A stretch of DNA of 54,289 nucleotides, taken from positions 1 through 54,289 of the forward strand of contig JAJZHE010000002.1 in NCBI GenBank assembly GCA_021804655.1. Reading direction: 5' to 3'. Positions 34,244 to 42,005 of the stretch are shown here, piece after piece. How positions within the stretch are numbered: the stretch's first letter is position 1; each line of letters opens with the position of its first letter. The notes beneath the pieces are model-generated. The model saw nothing but the letters and a program-made list of their open reading frames with translations, did not search any database and had not been told where the DNA came from. Source of the stretch: Acidobacteriota bacterium (GTDB lineage: Bacteria; Acidobacteriota; Terriglobia; Terriglobales; Acidobacteriaceae). The position numbers and the translations under genes were made by a program.

Positions 34244-35842
34244 ATGAAGATGTTGTCGAACCGGAAATCATTCGTATTTGTTGTTGTGTTTGCAATGGTT
34301 GCATGGGGCAGCGCGTGGGGACAGACGACGCAGCAGGGTCCGGCGCTTTTAAACTCTGATTTTGCCAATGCGACGGGAATTGCCGTGGATGCGCGTGGCG
34401 ATTTGTTCATTGCTGATGCAGGGTCCGGGCAGGTGGACGAGATTGAAGCTGGAACGGGCGGTGCGGCTGCGGGAGCGGTGAGCGCAAGCTCGACGATGGT
34501 GACGGTGGGGTCTGGATTTACCAAGCCAACGGGTGTGGCAGCGGACGCATCTGGCGATGTTTTTGTGGCGGACGCGGGCGCGGCCAAGGTGTTTGAGATT
34601 GAAGCTGGGACGGGCGGTGCTGCGGCGGGAACGGTGAACTCCGGCTCGATGGTGGTCGCGGTCGGATCGGGGCTGAAACAGCCGAATGCCGTGGCCGTGG
34701 ATGGACATGGCGATGTCTTTGTCGCGGACCTGGGAAGCGATGCTGTTTTTGAGATTGAAGCCGGGACGGGCGGAGCGGCTGCTGGAATGGTGAACTCCGG
34801 CTCGACGACGGTCGCGGTGGGGTCGGGATTTTCTCAGCCGGCGGGCGTGGCTGTCGATGTCAGCGGGAATGTCTATGTGGGCGACACGGGCAACAAAAAA
34901 GTCTTTGAGATTGAAGCTGGGACAGGCGGCGCGTCAACCGGAATGGTGACGAGCGGGTCCACGGTGACGGCGATCAGCACGGGGTTCACGACACCGACAG
35001 GTGTAGCTGTGGATGTGAGCGGGGATGTTTTTTTTGTGACGCCGGTGCCGGGGAATGTGTATGAGATTCTGGCGGGGACCGGTGGCGCAGCAGCCGGGAC
35101 GGTGACGGCAAGTTCAAGCGAAGTGACGCTGGGCAACTGGTCCGCGGAGCCGTTTGCGGTAGCGGTGAATACGACAGGGGATGTATTCGTGGTGGCGTCG
35201 GATGCGGTGTGGCATGAGCGCGCCAACTCCACCAGCGGCTCGACGCCGGTGGGCAACTTTACGCTGACGGTGAATCAAGGGACCAGTACAGTGAGCGTGG
35301 CGCAGGGTGCGAGCGTGACGGTTCCGTTCAGCGTGACCTCGACGAGCGGCTTTACGGGCATGGTGGCGATGAGCTGTACGTCGCCAGCGGGATATACCTG
35401 CGCGTTCACTCCGACAGCGGTTTCGCTGACGACGGGCGCGACACAGACAGGATCGATTACGGTGACGCCGTCGGCATCCTCCACGGCAACGATGGCCGGG
35501 ACGATGGCGGGCAAGTCCGGTGGATTGGGCGCACTGCAACTGGCTTCGTTGCTGTGGATGCCGGGATTGCTGTTGGGTGGATTGGCGTTCCGCCGGAAGC
35601 TGTCGACGACGATGCGCGCGACCATGCGCATGGTGGGAGTTGGCTTGTTGCTTCTGAGCGGCGCGGGGGCTATCTCTGGATGCAGTTACCCGAACATCAA
35701 CATTCCCACAAAGACGACGAGCTTCCAGGCGACGGTGATGGTGACGGCAACCGGAGGCACGGTGCAGCAGAACTTCCCGCTGTATCTTCAGGTGCAACTG
35801 GCGACGCCAATCATTGGCAATCGCACGGGTACAGGCAACTGA
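34244..35842 (+). CDS. exported NHL-like repeat protein with C-terminal membrane anchor
   Basis: A 532-residue extracytoplasmic protein. A signal peptide (KSFVFVVVFAMVAWGSAW...) precedes five full units and one partial unit of a 52-residue repeat, each like GVAVDVSGDVFVADxGxxxVFEIEAGTGG. These resemble NHL/SMP-30 beta-propeller blades with an added AAAG-rich strand. An Ig-like region (about 340-410, FSVTSTSGFTGMVAMSCTSP) follows. After it comes LASLLWMPGLLLGGLAFRRK, a membrane/sorting-type segment common at the ends of acidobacterial surface proteins, and then a second hydrophobic stretch ending GAGAISGC. ATG 34244 is used. Ligand or role unknown. Confidence 0.78.
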   Translation: MKMLSNRKSFVFVVVFAMVAWGSAWGQTTQQGPALLNSDFANATGIAVDARGDLFIADAGSGQVDEIEAGTGGAAAGAVSASSTMVTVGSGFTKPTGVAADASGDVFVADAGAAKVFEIEAGTGGAAAGTVNSGSMVVAVGSGLKQPNAVAVDGHGDVFVADLGSDAVFEIEAGTGGAAAGMVNSGSTTVAVGSGFSQPAGVAVDVSGNVYVGDTGNKKVFEIEAGTGGASTGMVTSGSTVTAISTGFTTPTGVAVDVSGDVFFVTPVPGNVYEILAGTGGAAAGTVTASSSEVTLGNWSAEPFAVAVNTTGDVFVVASDAVWHERANSTSGSTPVGNFTLTVNQGTSTVSVAQGASVTVPFSVTSTSGFTGMVAMSCTSPAGYTCAFTPTAVSLTTGATQTGSITVTPSASSTATMAGTMAGKSGGLGALQLASLLWMPGLLLGGLAFRRKLSTTMRATMRMVGVGLLLLSGAGAISGCSYPNINIPTKTTSFQATVMVTATGGTVQQNFPLYLQVQLATPIIGNRTGTGN

Positions 35843-35877
35843 GGCGGAGAGCAAAGAAAAGGGATGGGGCAAAAATG

Positions 35878-35906
35878 AATCGCGCGACAGAAGCTGTCGC
35901 GCGATT
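35878..35906. terminator. bidirectional Rho-independent terminator
   Basis: A perfect 13-bp stem AATCGCGCGACAG / CTGTCGCGCGATT around an AAG loop. The plus side continues with TT, extending the T-run at the base of the stem. The minus side is followed by CATTTTT. It lies 35 bp after the NHL-repeat gene and 30 bp after folE, which converge here. Confidence 0.92.
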
Positions 35907-35935
35907 TTGCGTTGCTGCCCGCAGGCGGGATGGAA

Positions 35936-36577
35936 TTACAGCGTAGCGCCGCCGGACTGGCGGATGAGCGAGAGAAATTCAGCGCGCGTCTGCTGCTCGC
36001 GATAACAGCCGACCATGGTGGAGGTGACGGTGGTGGACTGCTGCTTTTCGACGCCGCGCATCATCATGCACATGTGACGCGCCTCAATGACGACACCGAC
36101 GCCGCGCGGTTCGATGGCCTCCTGAATGGCGTCGGCGATCTGGCGGGTGAGCCGCTCCTGCACCTGAAGACGCCGTGCGAAGACTTCGACGAGGCGGGGA
36201 ATTTTGCTGAGTCCGATGACCTTGCCGTTGGGGATGTATGCGACGTGGACACGACCGAAAAACGGCAGCATGTGGTGCTCGCACAGTGAAAACATCTCGA
36301 CATCCTTCACGATGACCATCTCGTCGTAATCGACATCGAAGAGTGCGCCGCGCAGAATCTGTGTAGGGTTCTGCGTGTAGCCCTTGGTGAGAAAGCTCAT
36401 GGATTTTTCCACGCGCTGGGGAGTGGCGAGCAGACCATCGCGATTCGGGTCTTCGTGCATGCGCGCGATCAGTTCGCGATAGAGTTCCTGCGTGGAGACG
36501 CCTGCAAGCGAAATCTGCTCCGGCTCCAGTGTGGAGATGGAGCGCGGCGATTTGGGAACGACGACTGCGTGAGCCAT
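35936..36577 (-). CDS. folE: GTP cyclohydrolase I
   Basis: Converts GTP to 7,8-dihydroneopterin triphosphate, the entry point to folate, biopterin and queuosine pathways. The 213-residue length is normal. Zinc ligands are in [10 protein letters not shown] (C99, H102) and in [11 protein letters not shown]. The substrate site includes [14 protein letters not shown], and [11 protein letters not shown] follows. It is the last gene of a minus-strand run after two 6-pyruvoyl-tetrahydropterin-synthase-like genes that would use its product, with a 64-bp gap. Confidence 0.96.
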   Translation of the reverse strand: MAHAVVVPKSPRSISTLEPEQISLAGVSTQELYRELIARMHEDPNRDGLLATPQRVEKSMSFLTKGYTQNPTQILRGALFDVDYDEMVIVKDVEMFSLCEHHMLPFFGRVHVAYIPNGKVIGLSKIPRLVEVFARRLQVQERLTRQIADAIQEAIEPRGVGVVIEARHMCMMMRGVEKQQSTTVTSTMVGCYREQQTRAEFLSLIRQSGGATL

Positions 36578-36641
36578 GATTGCTCTCCTGAGCCAGTGGC
36601 GAAAAATCGCAAGCCAACGACTGCGTGGTTAAAGCCTGGGC

Positions 36642-37076
36642 CTAAGCTGCGTGCAAGGCGGAGGCTGGGCTGATTTCAGAGTACTCGAAGAAGTTATTTT
36701 CTGTTTCTTCGACACGGACAGAGTGAAGCAAAACGGGTGCCAGTGCAGGCTTGAGCAGGTGAAAGATTTCACAGCATAGATTCTCTGTGGTGGAGGTCTG
36801 CGCTGCGAAGATCGGGTCGTAATTGAGGTTCTGGTGATCGAAGCGGTCAAGGATCGACGCATGCACGGCGGCATCGAGCGTAGCCATGTTGAGGACCATG
36901 CCGGTGGCCGGATCGACGGGGCCGCAGACGGTGACCTGAAGGATGTAGTTGTGGCCGTGGCCATGAGGATTGTTGCATTTGCCGAAGGCGGCGCGATTCT
37001 GCTCCGCGGAGAGATGGTCCACGTGGAGGCGATGGCTGGCGCTGAAGGTGTAGCGCCGGGAAAAGTGAGCAATCAA
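36642..37076 (-). CDS. 6-pyruvoyl-tetrahydropterin synthase-like protein, second of two
   Basis: A 144-residue protein acting on dihydroneopterin triphosphate. Zinc His residues are in FSASHRLH and GHGHNY. The catalytic Cys is in FGKCNNPHGHGHNY, with VDPATGMVLNM and TSTTENL following. These blocks resemble PTPS-I enzymes of tetrahydrobiopterin synthesis at least as well as QueD. The start is inferred as TTG 37076. It overlaps the preceding gene's TGA by 4 bp and has a strong GAGGAGG site 6 bases upstream. QueD, biopterin or a folate-bypass role cannot be separated without reactions or phylogeny. Confidence 0.82.
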   Translation of the reverse strand: MIAHFSRRYTFSASHRLHVDHLSAEQNRAAFGKCNNPHGHGHNYILQVTVCGPVDPATGMVLNMATLDAAVHASILDRFDHQNLNYDPIFAAQTSTTENLCCEIFHLLKPALAPVLLHSVRVEETENNFFEYSEISPASALHAA

Positions 37077-37492
37077 GCCAGGCCTCCTCTGAATTCGGCA
37101 AAGATCTCCGGGGTTTCGTAAACACGCACGGAGGTGAGACGCGCGGAAGATGCGGATGGGATGGCTGGTGCGAGTCGATTCCAGATGGCGATGGCGATGT
37201 TTTCCGTAGTGGGAATGGTGTGAGCGAATTCGGGAACTTCCAGGTTGAGGTGGCGATGGTCGTAGACATCGAGAACTTCGTGTTCGATGAGGTCTTTCAG
37301 CCATTTGAGATCGACGATGAAACCGGTGACGGCATCGACGGAGCCGGAGACGGTGACTTCCAGGGTGTAATTGTGGCCGTGTCCGGCGCGGTTGGCGCAT
37401 TTGCCGAAGACAGCAAGATTCTGCTCCGGGGACCAGTCGGGGTTCCAGTAATAGTGCGAAGCGGAGAAGGTGGCGCGCCGTGTGATTTGCAT
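37073..37492 (-). CDS. 6-pyruvoyl-tetrahydropterin synthase-like protein, first of two
   Basis: A 139-residue paralogue of the following gene with the same catalytic set: FSASHYYW, FGKCANRAGHGHNY, VDAVTGFIVDLKWL and IPTTENIAIAIW. Zinc-binding His residues and the Cys are kept, so it should be active. It differs from its partner in the substrate-facing N-terminal loop (YYWNPDWSPEQN against RLHVDHLSAEQN). ATG 37492 has an AGGAA site. It is coupled to the second copy by a 4-bp TTGA overlap and heads the run that ends in folE. Confidence 0.87.
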   Translation of the reverse strand: MQITRRATFSASHYYWNPDWSPEQNLAVFGKCANRAGHGHNYTLEVTVSGSVDAVTGFIVDLKWLKDLIEHEVLDVYDHRHLNLEVPEFAHTIPTTENIAIAIWNRLAPAIPSASSARLTSVRVYETPEIFAEFRGGLA

Positions 37493-37609
37493 ATCTGATT
37501 CCTAAGCTCGAATTCTAGGATGCTGGAGTGGGGTTGAGGTTTCGTGATTTGAAGAAAAGAATCGACGAGATCAACAATCGGGAAACGTTTTGTGCTTTTG
37601 GGAGAAGTG

Positions 37610-38686
37610 TCAGGTGGGATAGGTGCGGCCTTTCCAGGAGACGCTGTGGCGGACGCGGTGCAGAAACCAGCTTCGTGTGAGGATGGAGGCAAAGAGCGGC
37701 AGAGCGAGCGGAGAGAGTGCGCAGTCGAAGACAGAGAAATGAGATTTGGCGACGCGAGCGTAAAAGCGCCAGAGAGTGCGCAGATCGAGCAGCGCGATGA
37801 GGAAGCCGGCCGTGAACCAGGGAACGCCGCGGATGGCAGAGTGCCAGTAAAGCGCGGCGAGAATGGGCAGCAGGAGAAGCAGGACGAGATCGAGGACGCG
37901 CCAGGCGGCGAGCGTGAGGCAGTTGCCGAAGAGCAGTGCCAGATTCTTGGTCCAGCCCTCGATCATCGCAGCGTTGGTGCGGTACATGCGCGTGGCGAGG
38001 GCGTCGGGCGCAGTACGGAAGCGCAGGCCGAGTTTTCGGCGTTTGATGATCGACGCTAGTTCGACGTCTTCCAGGATGGAGCTGCGCACGGCTGCGTGAC
38101 CGCCGATTTCACGATAGGCAGTGGCGCGAAAGAGCATGAACTGTCCGTTGGCGGCGGCCAGACGCAGGGCGGGATCGGAGACTTTGGCGGGCGGATAGGC
38201 CAGCGCAAGTTCCGCGAAGACCAGCGGCATGAGCGCGCGCTGGGCAAGGCCGGAGACGAGCTGGTGTGGGGAATAGGAGAGCAGGCCGACGGAGTGCTTT
38301 TCGGCTTCATGGAGTGCGCGGCGCAGGCTGCCCGGCTGGTGCACGGTGTCAGCGTCGGTGAAAAGCAGCCATTCTCCGCGTGCGCGCTGGGCTGCGGAGT
38401 GGCAGGCGTTGGCTTTACCAGTCCAGCCGGTGGGCAGCGGGTCAACATCAAGCAGAGTGACGCCGGGGATGGATTGGGCGATCGAGCGCGTCGCATCGGT
38501 GGAGCCGTCATCGACGAGGAGCAGCTCCCAATCGACGCCGAGAGCGAAGATGGATTCGGACTGGCCGACGAGCGAGTGGAGACAGGCGGCGATGCAGTCG
38601 GCTTCATTGCGCGCGGGAACGATGACGGAGAGCAGACAGGGGGATGTCAGGGTCTCAGTCGGTGTGAGGATGCGCTCCGTGCTCAT
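37610..38686 (-). CDS. family 2 glycosyltransferase with C-terminal membrane segments
   Basis: A 358-residue membrane-associated GT2. The nucleotide-sugar domain shows LLSVIVPARNEADCIAACLHS, VDDGSTDAT, the LFTDADT (DxD) motif and the later SSILEDVELA acceptor motif (ED). Three hydrophobic segments follow residue 255 (LLLLLLPILAALYW and after). The layout resembles HpnB/CrtQ-type and carotenoid or hopanoid glycosyltransferases, but the acceptor is unknown. It is transcribed toward the PTPS pair with a 117-bp gap and diverges from the TlpA-like gene. Confidence 0.88.
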   Translation of the reverse strand: MSTERILTPTETLTSPCLLSVIVPARNEADCIAACLHSLVGQSESIFALGVDWELLLVDDGSTDATRSIAQSIPGVTLLDVDPLPTGWTGKANACHSAAQRARGEWLLFTDADTVHQPGSLRRALHEAEKHSVGLLSYSPHQLVSGLAQRALMPLVFAELALAYPPAKVSDPALRLAAANGQFMLFRATAYREIGGHAAVRSSILEDVELASIIKRRKLGLRFRTAPDALATRMYRTNAAMIEGWTKNLALLFGNCLTLAAWRVLDLVLLLLLPILAALYWHSAIRGVPWFTAGFLIALLDLRTLWRFYARVAKSHFSVFDCALSPLALPLFASILTRSWFLHRVRHSVSWKGRTYPT

Positions 38687-38729
38687 GGATTCGTATTATA
38701 GGGAGGTGAAGCTGAGATGGAGTGAGCCT

Positions 38730-39251
38730 ATGTGGTTGTTGGCCCGGAGATGGAGCGTTGTCCGGATGTCCTGTGCGGTCTGGATGCTGTGCGTGGCCGG
38801 GATGTTGGCGGGCTGCGATCGTGGGAACCATCCTTCGCAGCCGGGAACCGCAGCGCCGGATTTTACGGTGGCGGACGGGACGACGCGCGTGCATCTGGCG
38901 GACGATCGCGGCCAAGTGGTGCTGCTGAATTTCTGGGCGAGTTGGTGCGCGCCGTGCGTGGCAGAGATTCCGTCGCTGGAGCAGTTGCACCATCGTGATC
39001 CGAAGCTGGTGATTCTGGCCGTGAGCGTGGATGACGACGAGAACGCGTATCGGCAATTTGTGAAGGATCATCAGATGGACCTGCAGACGGTATGGGATCC
39101 GAAGGAGATTGCAGCGTCGAAGTACCACTCGGAGATGTGGCCGGAGACGTATGCAATTGACAGACAGGGGCGGATTCGGCGGAAGTTTGTGGGGGCGACG
39201 GACTGGACGAGTCCTGAGGTTGTGGATTACCTGAAGATGCTGGAACACTGA
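38730..39251 (+). CDS. TlpA/ResA-like thioredoxin lipoprotein
   Basis: A 173-residue periplasmic thiol-disulfide oxidoreductase. The N-terminus has a hydrophobic segment ending in a lipobox CVAGMLAGC (lipid Cys at 29). The thioredoxin fold carries WASWCAPC (C73, C76), then LEQLHHRDPKLVILAVSVD and a cis-Pro region EMWPETYAID. Such proteins reduce cytochrome c apoproteins or other periplasmic thiols. That link to the heme-c proteins in this window is inference. The start at 38730 has GGAG 8 bases upstream; an ATG at 38685 is in frame. Confidence 0.9.
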   Translation: MWLLARRWSVVRMSCAVWMLCVAGMLAGCDRGNHPSQPGTAAPDFTVADGTTRVHLADDRGQVVLLNFWASWCAPCVAEIPSLEQLHHRDPKLVILAVSVDDDENAYRQFVKDHQMDLQTVWDPKEIAASKYHSEMWPETYAIDRQGRIRRKFVGATDWTSPEVVDYLKMLEH

Positions 39252-39312
39252 GCCGAAAGCGGAACCACAAAGTGGAATGGGCAGAGCGGTGGGAAGTTGC
39301 TATGATCGAGCT

Positions 39313-39573
39313 ATGACGACGGTCGATGTGGAGTACCGCTTTGAGGGCGAGCCGGGCGCGGCGGTGGCGATGGCGCTGGCCAGCGCAAAGGAGGTCTACG
39401 GAATTCGTAGGCTGAATGTGAATCGCGCGGAGCGGACAGTGCGCGTGGAGTATGACGCGACGCGGCTGAATGCTGCGACCGTGGCCGGACTGCTGAAAGG
39501 TGCGGGATTGCAGATTGTGGAAGAAGTAGCGCTGATTCCCGAGCAGCCCGAAGCAACCGCAGCCGCGCAGTAA
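39313..39573 (+). CDS. small HMA-fold-like protein lacking the metal-binding CxxC
   Basis: An 86-residue cytoplasmic protein. Its pattern (VDVEYRFEGEPGAAVAMALA, VYGIRRLNVNRAERTVRVEY, LNAATVAGLLKGAGLQI) follows the beta-alpha-beta-beta-alpha-beta of heavy-metal-associated domains. No Cys is present, so metal transfer through CxxC is excluded. It is similar in outline to small acidobacterial HMA proteins of unknown role. The start at 39313 has only a weak ribosome-binding site. It follows the TlpA-like gene by 61 bp. Confidence 0.68.
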   Translation: MTTVDVEYRFEGEPGAAVAMALASAKEVYGIRRLNVNRAERTVRVEYDATRLNAATVAGLLKGAGLQIVEEVALIPEQPEATAAAQ

Positions 39574-39601
39574 GCCAGGTCGCAGACAAGATCGCGTGCG
39601 G

Positions 39602-39630
39602 TTGATCGAGCGCTGGAATCCTGTTATTCT
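39602..39630 (+). promoter_or_regulatory. promoter of the tRNA-Arg gene
   Basis: TTGATC (39602-39607), 17 bp, TATTCT (39625-39630). A start near 39637 would leave a 16-base leader before the mature tRNA. The hexamers are close to the sigma-70 consensus, and the position fits. Confidence 0.6.
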
Positions 39631-39652
39631 GCAAAAGTTACATTCGTTTTGT

Positions 39653-39729
39653 GCGCCCATAGCTCAGCTGGATAGAGCGATTGACTACGAATCAATAGGT
39701 CGGGAGTTCGAATCTCTCTGGGCGCACCA
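39653..39729 (+). tRNA. tRNA-Arg (anticodon ACG)
   Basis: A 77-base cloverleaf including an encoded CCA. The acceptor stem GCGCCCA/TGGGCGC pairs fully. The D-arm contains AGCTCAGCTGGATAGAGC, and the anticodon stem ATTGA/TCAAT encloses the loop CTACGAA with ACG at 39687-39689. The T-arm contains GTTCGAATC. It reads CGN arginine codons, with A34 presumably edited to inosine. Confidence 0.97.
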
Positions 39730-39753
39730 TAGAAAGCTGAAAAACGGAACGAG

Positions 39754-39775
39754 CCGCCTGGGATGGGCGGTTTTT
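39754..39775 (+). terminator. Rho-independent terminator after tRNA-Arg
   Basis: Stem CCGCC/GGCGG with a 7-base loop, followed by TTTTT, 25 bp past the tRNA. Confidence 0.8.
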
Positions 39776-39809
39776 GATTTTGTGGCAGAAACAGCGTGAA
39801 AAGCGCCCA

Positions 39810-40874
39810 TTATTTGTATTCGATCAGAGTGCGGCGGCGCGCAAGCAAGCGGTCGCTGAACCAGGTGAGCTGGCCGAGCAGAAGCGGAATCTGCTGGAAC
39901 TGCGAGTGGATGCCGTAGAAAAACAGCGTGAGGCGCGATGCGCTGCGATGGCGATAGCGCCAGGCGGAGCGCATGCAGACGGCTGCGAAGAGCGCAAGCC
40001 AAAGAGCCGAGATCGTCGCAGCCCGGATGGGATGGTGCTGGAAGGCAGACCATGTCGCGCCAGCAAAGGCGATGGCCAGCGTGAGCAGCCAGAAGGAGCC
40101 GCGCAGAAGGTTGCGGCGGGAGTCGCCGAACCAGAATCGCTCGGGCGTGTGTCGGAAGCGCTCAGCGACATCGGCATAGGCGTAGCCGGAGCGGCGCATA
40201 CGCGCCCAGTACTGCGAGAAATAGAGAATGCCAAGGTCGTGGGTGGTCATCAGGCGGTTGAGCTGAAGGTGACGCCAGCCGAGTGACTGCATGCGATGAG
40301 ACAACTCAGGATCTTCGCCGGCAATGAGGGTGTCGTCGTAGCCACCTGAGGCTTGAAGCGCGGTGACGCGAATGAGTGCGTCGCCGCCAAAATGAGCGTT
40401 CTGGTGCGGGTCCTGGAGCCAGTCGAGGGCCAGGAGAGCGGTATAAATCGACTGCTGCGGGTTGGATTCGATGCGCAGGCCGAAGACGGTGGCAATGGCA
40501 GGATCCGGGACGGCTTGAGCGAAGGCGGCGGATAGGAAATCGGGATCGAGCGCGGTGTCGCCATCGAGGAACATGATCCAGTCGACGGGGTGAAGTTCGA
40601 GTGCGGCATGCCAGCCGATGTTGCGTCCGCGTGCTGCGGTCCATGGGCCGGTGGGCAGAGCGATGACATGAGCACCGAGCGAGCGGGCGAGTTCCAGACT
40701 GTTGTCGGAGGAGTTGGAATCGACGTAGATGGTGACCACAGGATGGATATTCGGAGGCAGCGCGAGGGATTGGACCGAATGCAGACAAGTGCGCAGGCGC
40801 TCACCTTCGTTGCGTCCGATGATGACGACGGCGAGACGCTGCGGGGGTGAGGGATTGCCGGTGGCCTCATACAT
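39810..40874 (-). CDS. family 2 glycosyltransferase (polysaccharide cluster)
   Basis: A 354-residue GT2 with a membrane-associated C-terminus. Motifs visible are LAVVIIGRNEGERLRTCLHS, YVDSNSSDNS, the DxD in MFLDGDTALD and AGEDPELSHRM (ED acceptor motif). Two hydrophobic segments follow about residue 265. It is the third gene of the minus-strand run GT4-GT2-GT2 (84 bp after the preceding one). The substrate is unknown; context suggests assembly of a surface glycan. Confidence 0.88.
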   Translation of the reverse strand: MYEATGNPSPPQRLAVVIIGRNEGERLRTCLHSVQSLALPPNIHPVVTIYVDSNSSDNSLELARSLGAHVIALPTGPWTAARGRNIGWHAALELHPVDWIMFLDGDTALDPDFLSAAFAQAVPDPAIATVFGLRIESNPQQSIYTALLALDWLQDPHQNAHFGGDALIRVTALQASGGYDDTLIAGEDPELSHRMQSLGWRHLQLNRLMTTHDLGILYFSQYWARMRRSGYAYADVAERFRHTPERFWFGDSRRNLLRGSFWLLTLAIAFAGATWSAFQHHPIRAATISALWLALFAAVCMRSAWRYRHRSASRLTLFFYGIHSQFQQIPLLLGQLTWFSDRLLARRRTLIEYK

Positions 40875-40958
40875 GGACGATATGTTGGACTCCGAAACAA
40901 TGGCGATGGGTATAGCTGACGTGAGTATAAATTTCCGTTCAGTTGCGCAAGGCTATGT

Positions 40959-42005
40959 TTACCAGGGATGGGGTGGACTGATGCGTCCGCCGTGGGTATC
41001 GCGCCAGGCCTGACGCATGAGCGCGATGAGTTGGAGTGCGTGATGGGCGCGGGTGCGCCGCTGGGGGCTGCTGCTCCAGCGGTTGCGCAGCCAGCGAAGG
41101 CCGTAGATGGCCAACTCCAATGCCGCGGCTCCCCAGACCTGAAAACTGTGCCACTTGCGGTAGTAGAGCAGAGTGCTGCGCATGCGCCAGAGAACAACCT
41201 GATGGCTGGGGGGCGCGTCCTGTCTGGAGTTGATGGAAGTCGCGCTTTCGCCACCGATGTGGACGACGGAGTATTCGGGCGAGTAAACGACATGCCAGCC
41301 GTGACGTATGGCGCGTTTGCAGAGATCGACCTCTTCGACGTAGAGAAAGAAACGCTCATCGAAGAGACCGATCTCTTCCAGCAAAAGTCGGCGGATGAGC
41401 ATGAAGGCGCCGGGAATCCAGTCCACGCGAACTGGGCGACAAGCGCCTTCCCACTTGCGATCGAGGCCGCCGAATCTGCGTCCCCAGGAGCGGTTGTGCG
41501 GGAAAAGATGAGGCAAGCCGAGCATGACGCAGGCGTCGCGCCAGAGGGTGTGAAAACGACGCGCCGAGGGCTGGCGGGAGCCGTCGCGGCTGACCTGTGC
41601 GATGCCCAGAATGCCGATGTATGGATTGGCTTCCATGTCCTGGAGCAGGTTGGAGAGGACAGGGTTTTCAAGAAAAGCGTCGGAGTTGAGCAGCAGAAGA
41701 TATTGCCCGCGCGAGGTGAGCAGCGCGAGATTGTTGGCTCCGCCAAAGCCAAGATTGACCGGGCTGCGAAGCAGATGGACGTTGGGGAAAAAACGTTCGA
41801 CCATCTCCGCGGAGCCGTCGGAGGAGTTGTTGTCGATGACGAGAATTTCAGAGGTGAATCCGAAGTTGGCGATGCGTTGCAACTCGGCCTGCGTACGCTC
41901 CAGACAGTAGCGCAGCGTCTCGCGTGTGTTGAAGGAGACAATGACGACTGAGACGGTGAGTGGCGGCTGCTGAAGCGGAGAAAGCGCGGGCGCGGAATTA
42001 CGCAT
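40959..42005 (-). CDS. family 2 glycosyltransferase (rhamnosyltransferase-like)
   Basis: A 348-residue GT2 resembling WbbL/RfbF-type dTDP-rhamnosyltransferases: TVSVVIVSFNTRETLRYCL, VIDNNSSDGS, NLGFGGANN, LLLLNSDAFL and the acceptor-side FDERFFLYVEEVDLC. ATG 42005 overlaps the stop of the upstream GT4 by 8 bp (ATGCGTAA), so the pair is translationally coupled. The sugar specificity is a family-level guess only. Confidence 0.88.
   Translation of the reverse strand: MRNSAPALSPLQQPPLTVSVVIVSFNTRETLRYCLERTQAELQRIANFGFTSEILVIDNNSSDGSAEMVERFFPNVHLLRSPVNLGFGGANNLALLTSRGQYLLLLNSDAFLENPVLSNLLQDMEANPYIGILGIAQVSRDGSRQPSARRFHTLWRDACVMLGLPHLFPHNRSWGRRFGGLDRKWEGACRPVRVDWIPGAFMLIRRLLLEEIGLFDERFFLYVEEVDLCKRAIRHGWHVVYSPEYSVVHIGGESATSINSRQDAPPSHQVVLWRMRSTLLYYRKWHSFQVWGAAALELAIYGLRWLRNRWSSSPQRRTRAHHALQLIALMRQAWRDTHGGRISPPHPW

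Noticed and set aside
34244-35842. CRISPR-like array from the 156-bp repeats
   Set aside because: The repeats are in frame, protein-coding and contiguous, with no spacers.
39601-39799. Plus-strand frame across the tRNA-Arg
   Set aside because: The region folds as a complete tRNA with CCA and has its own promoter and terminator, so the frame is spurious.
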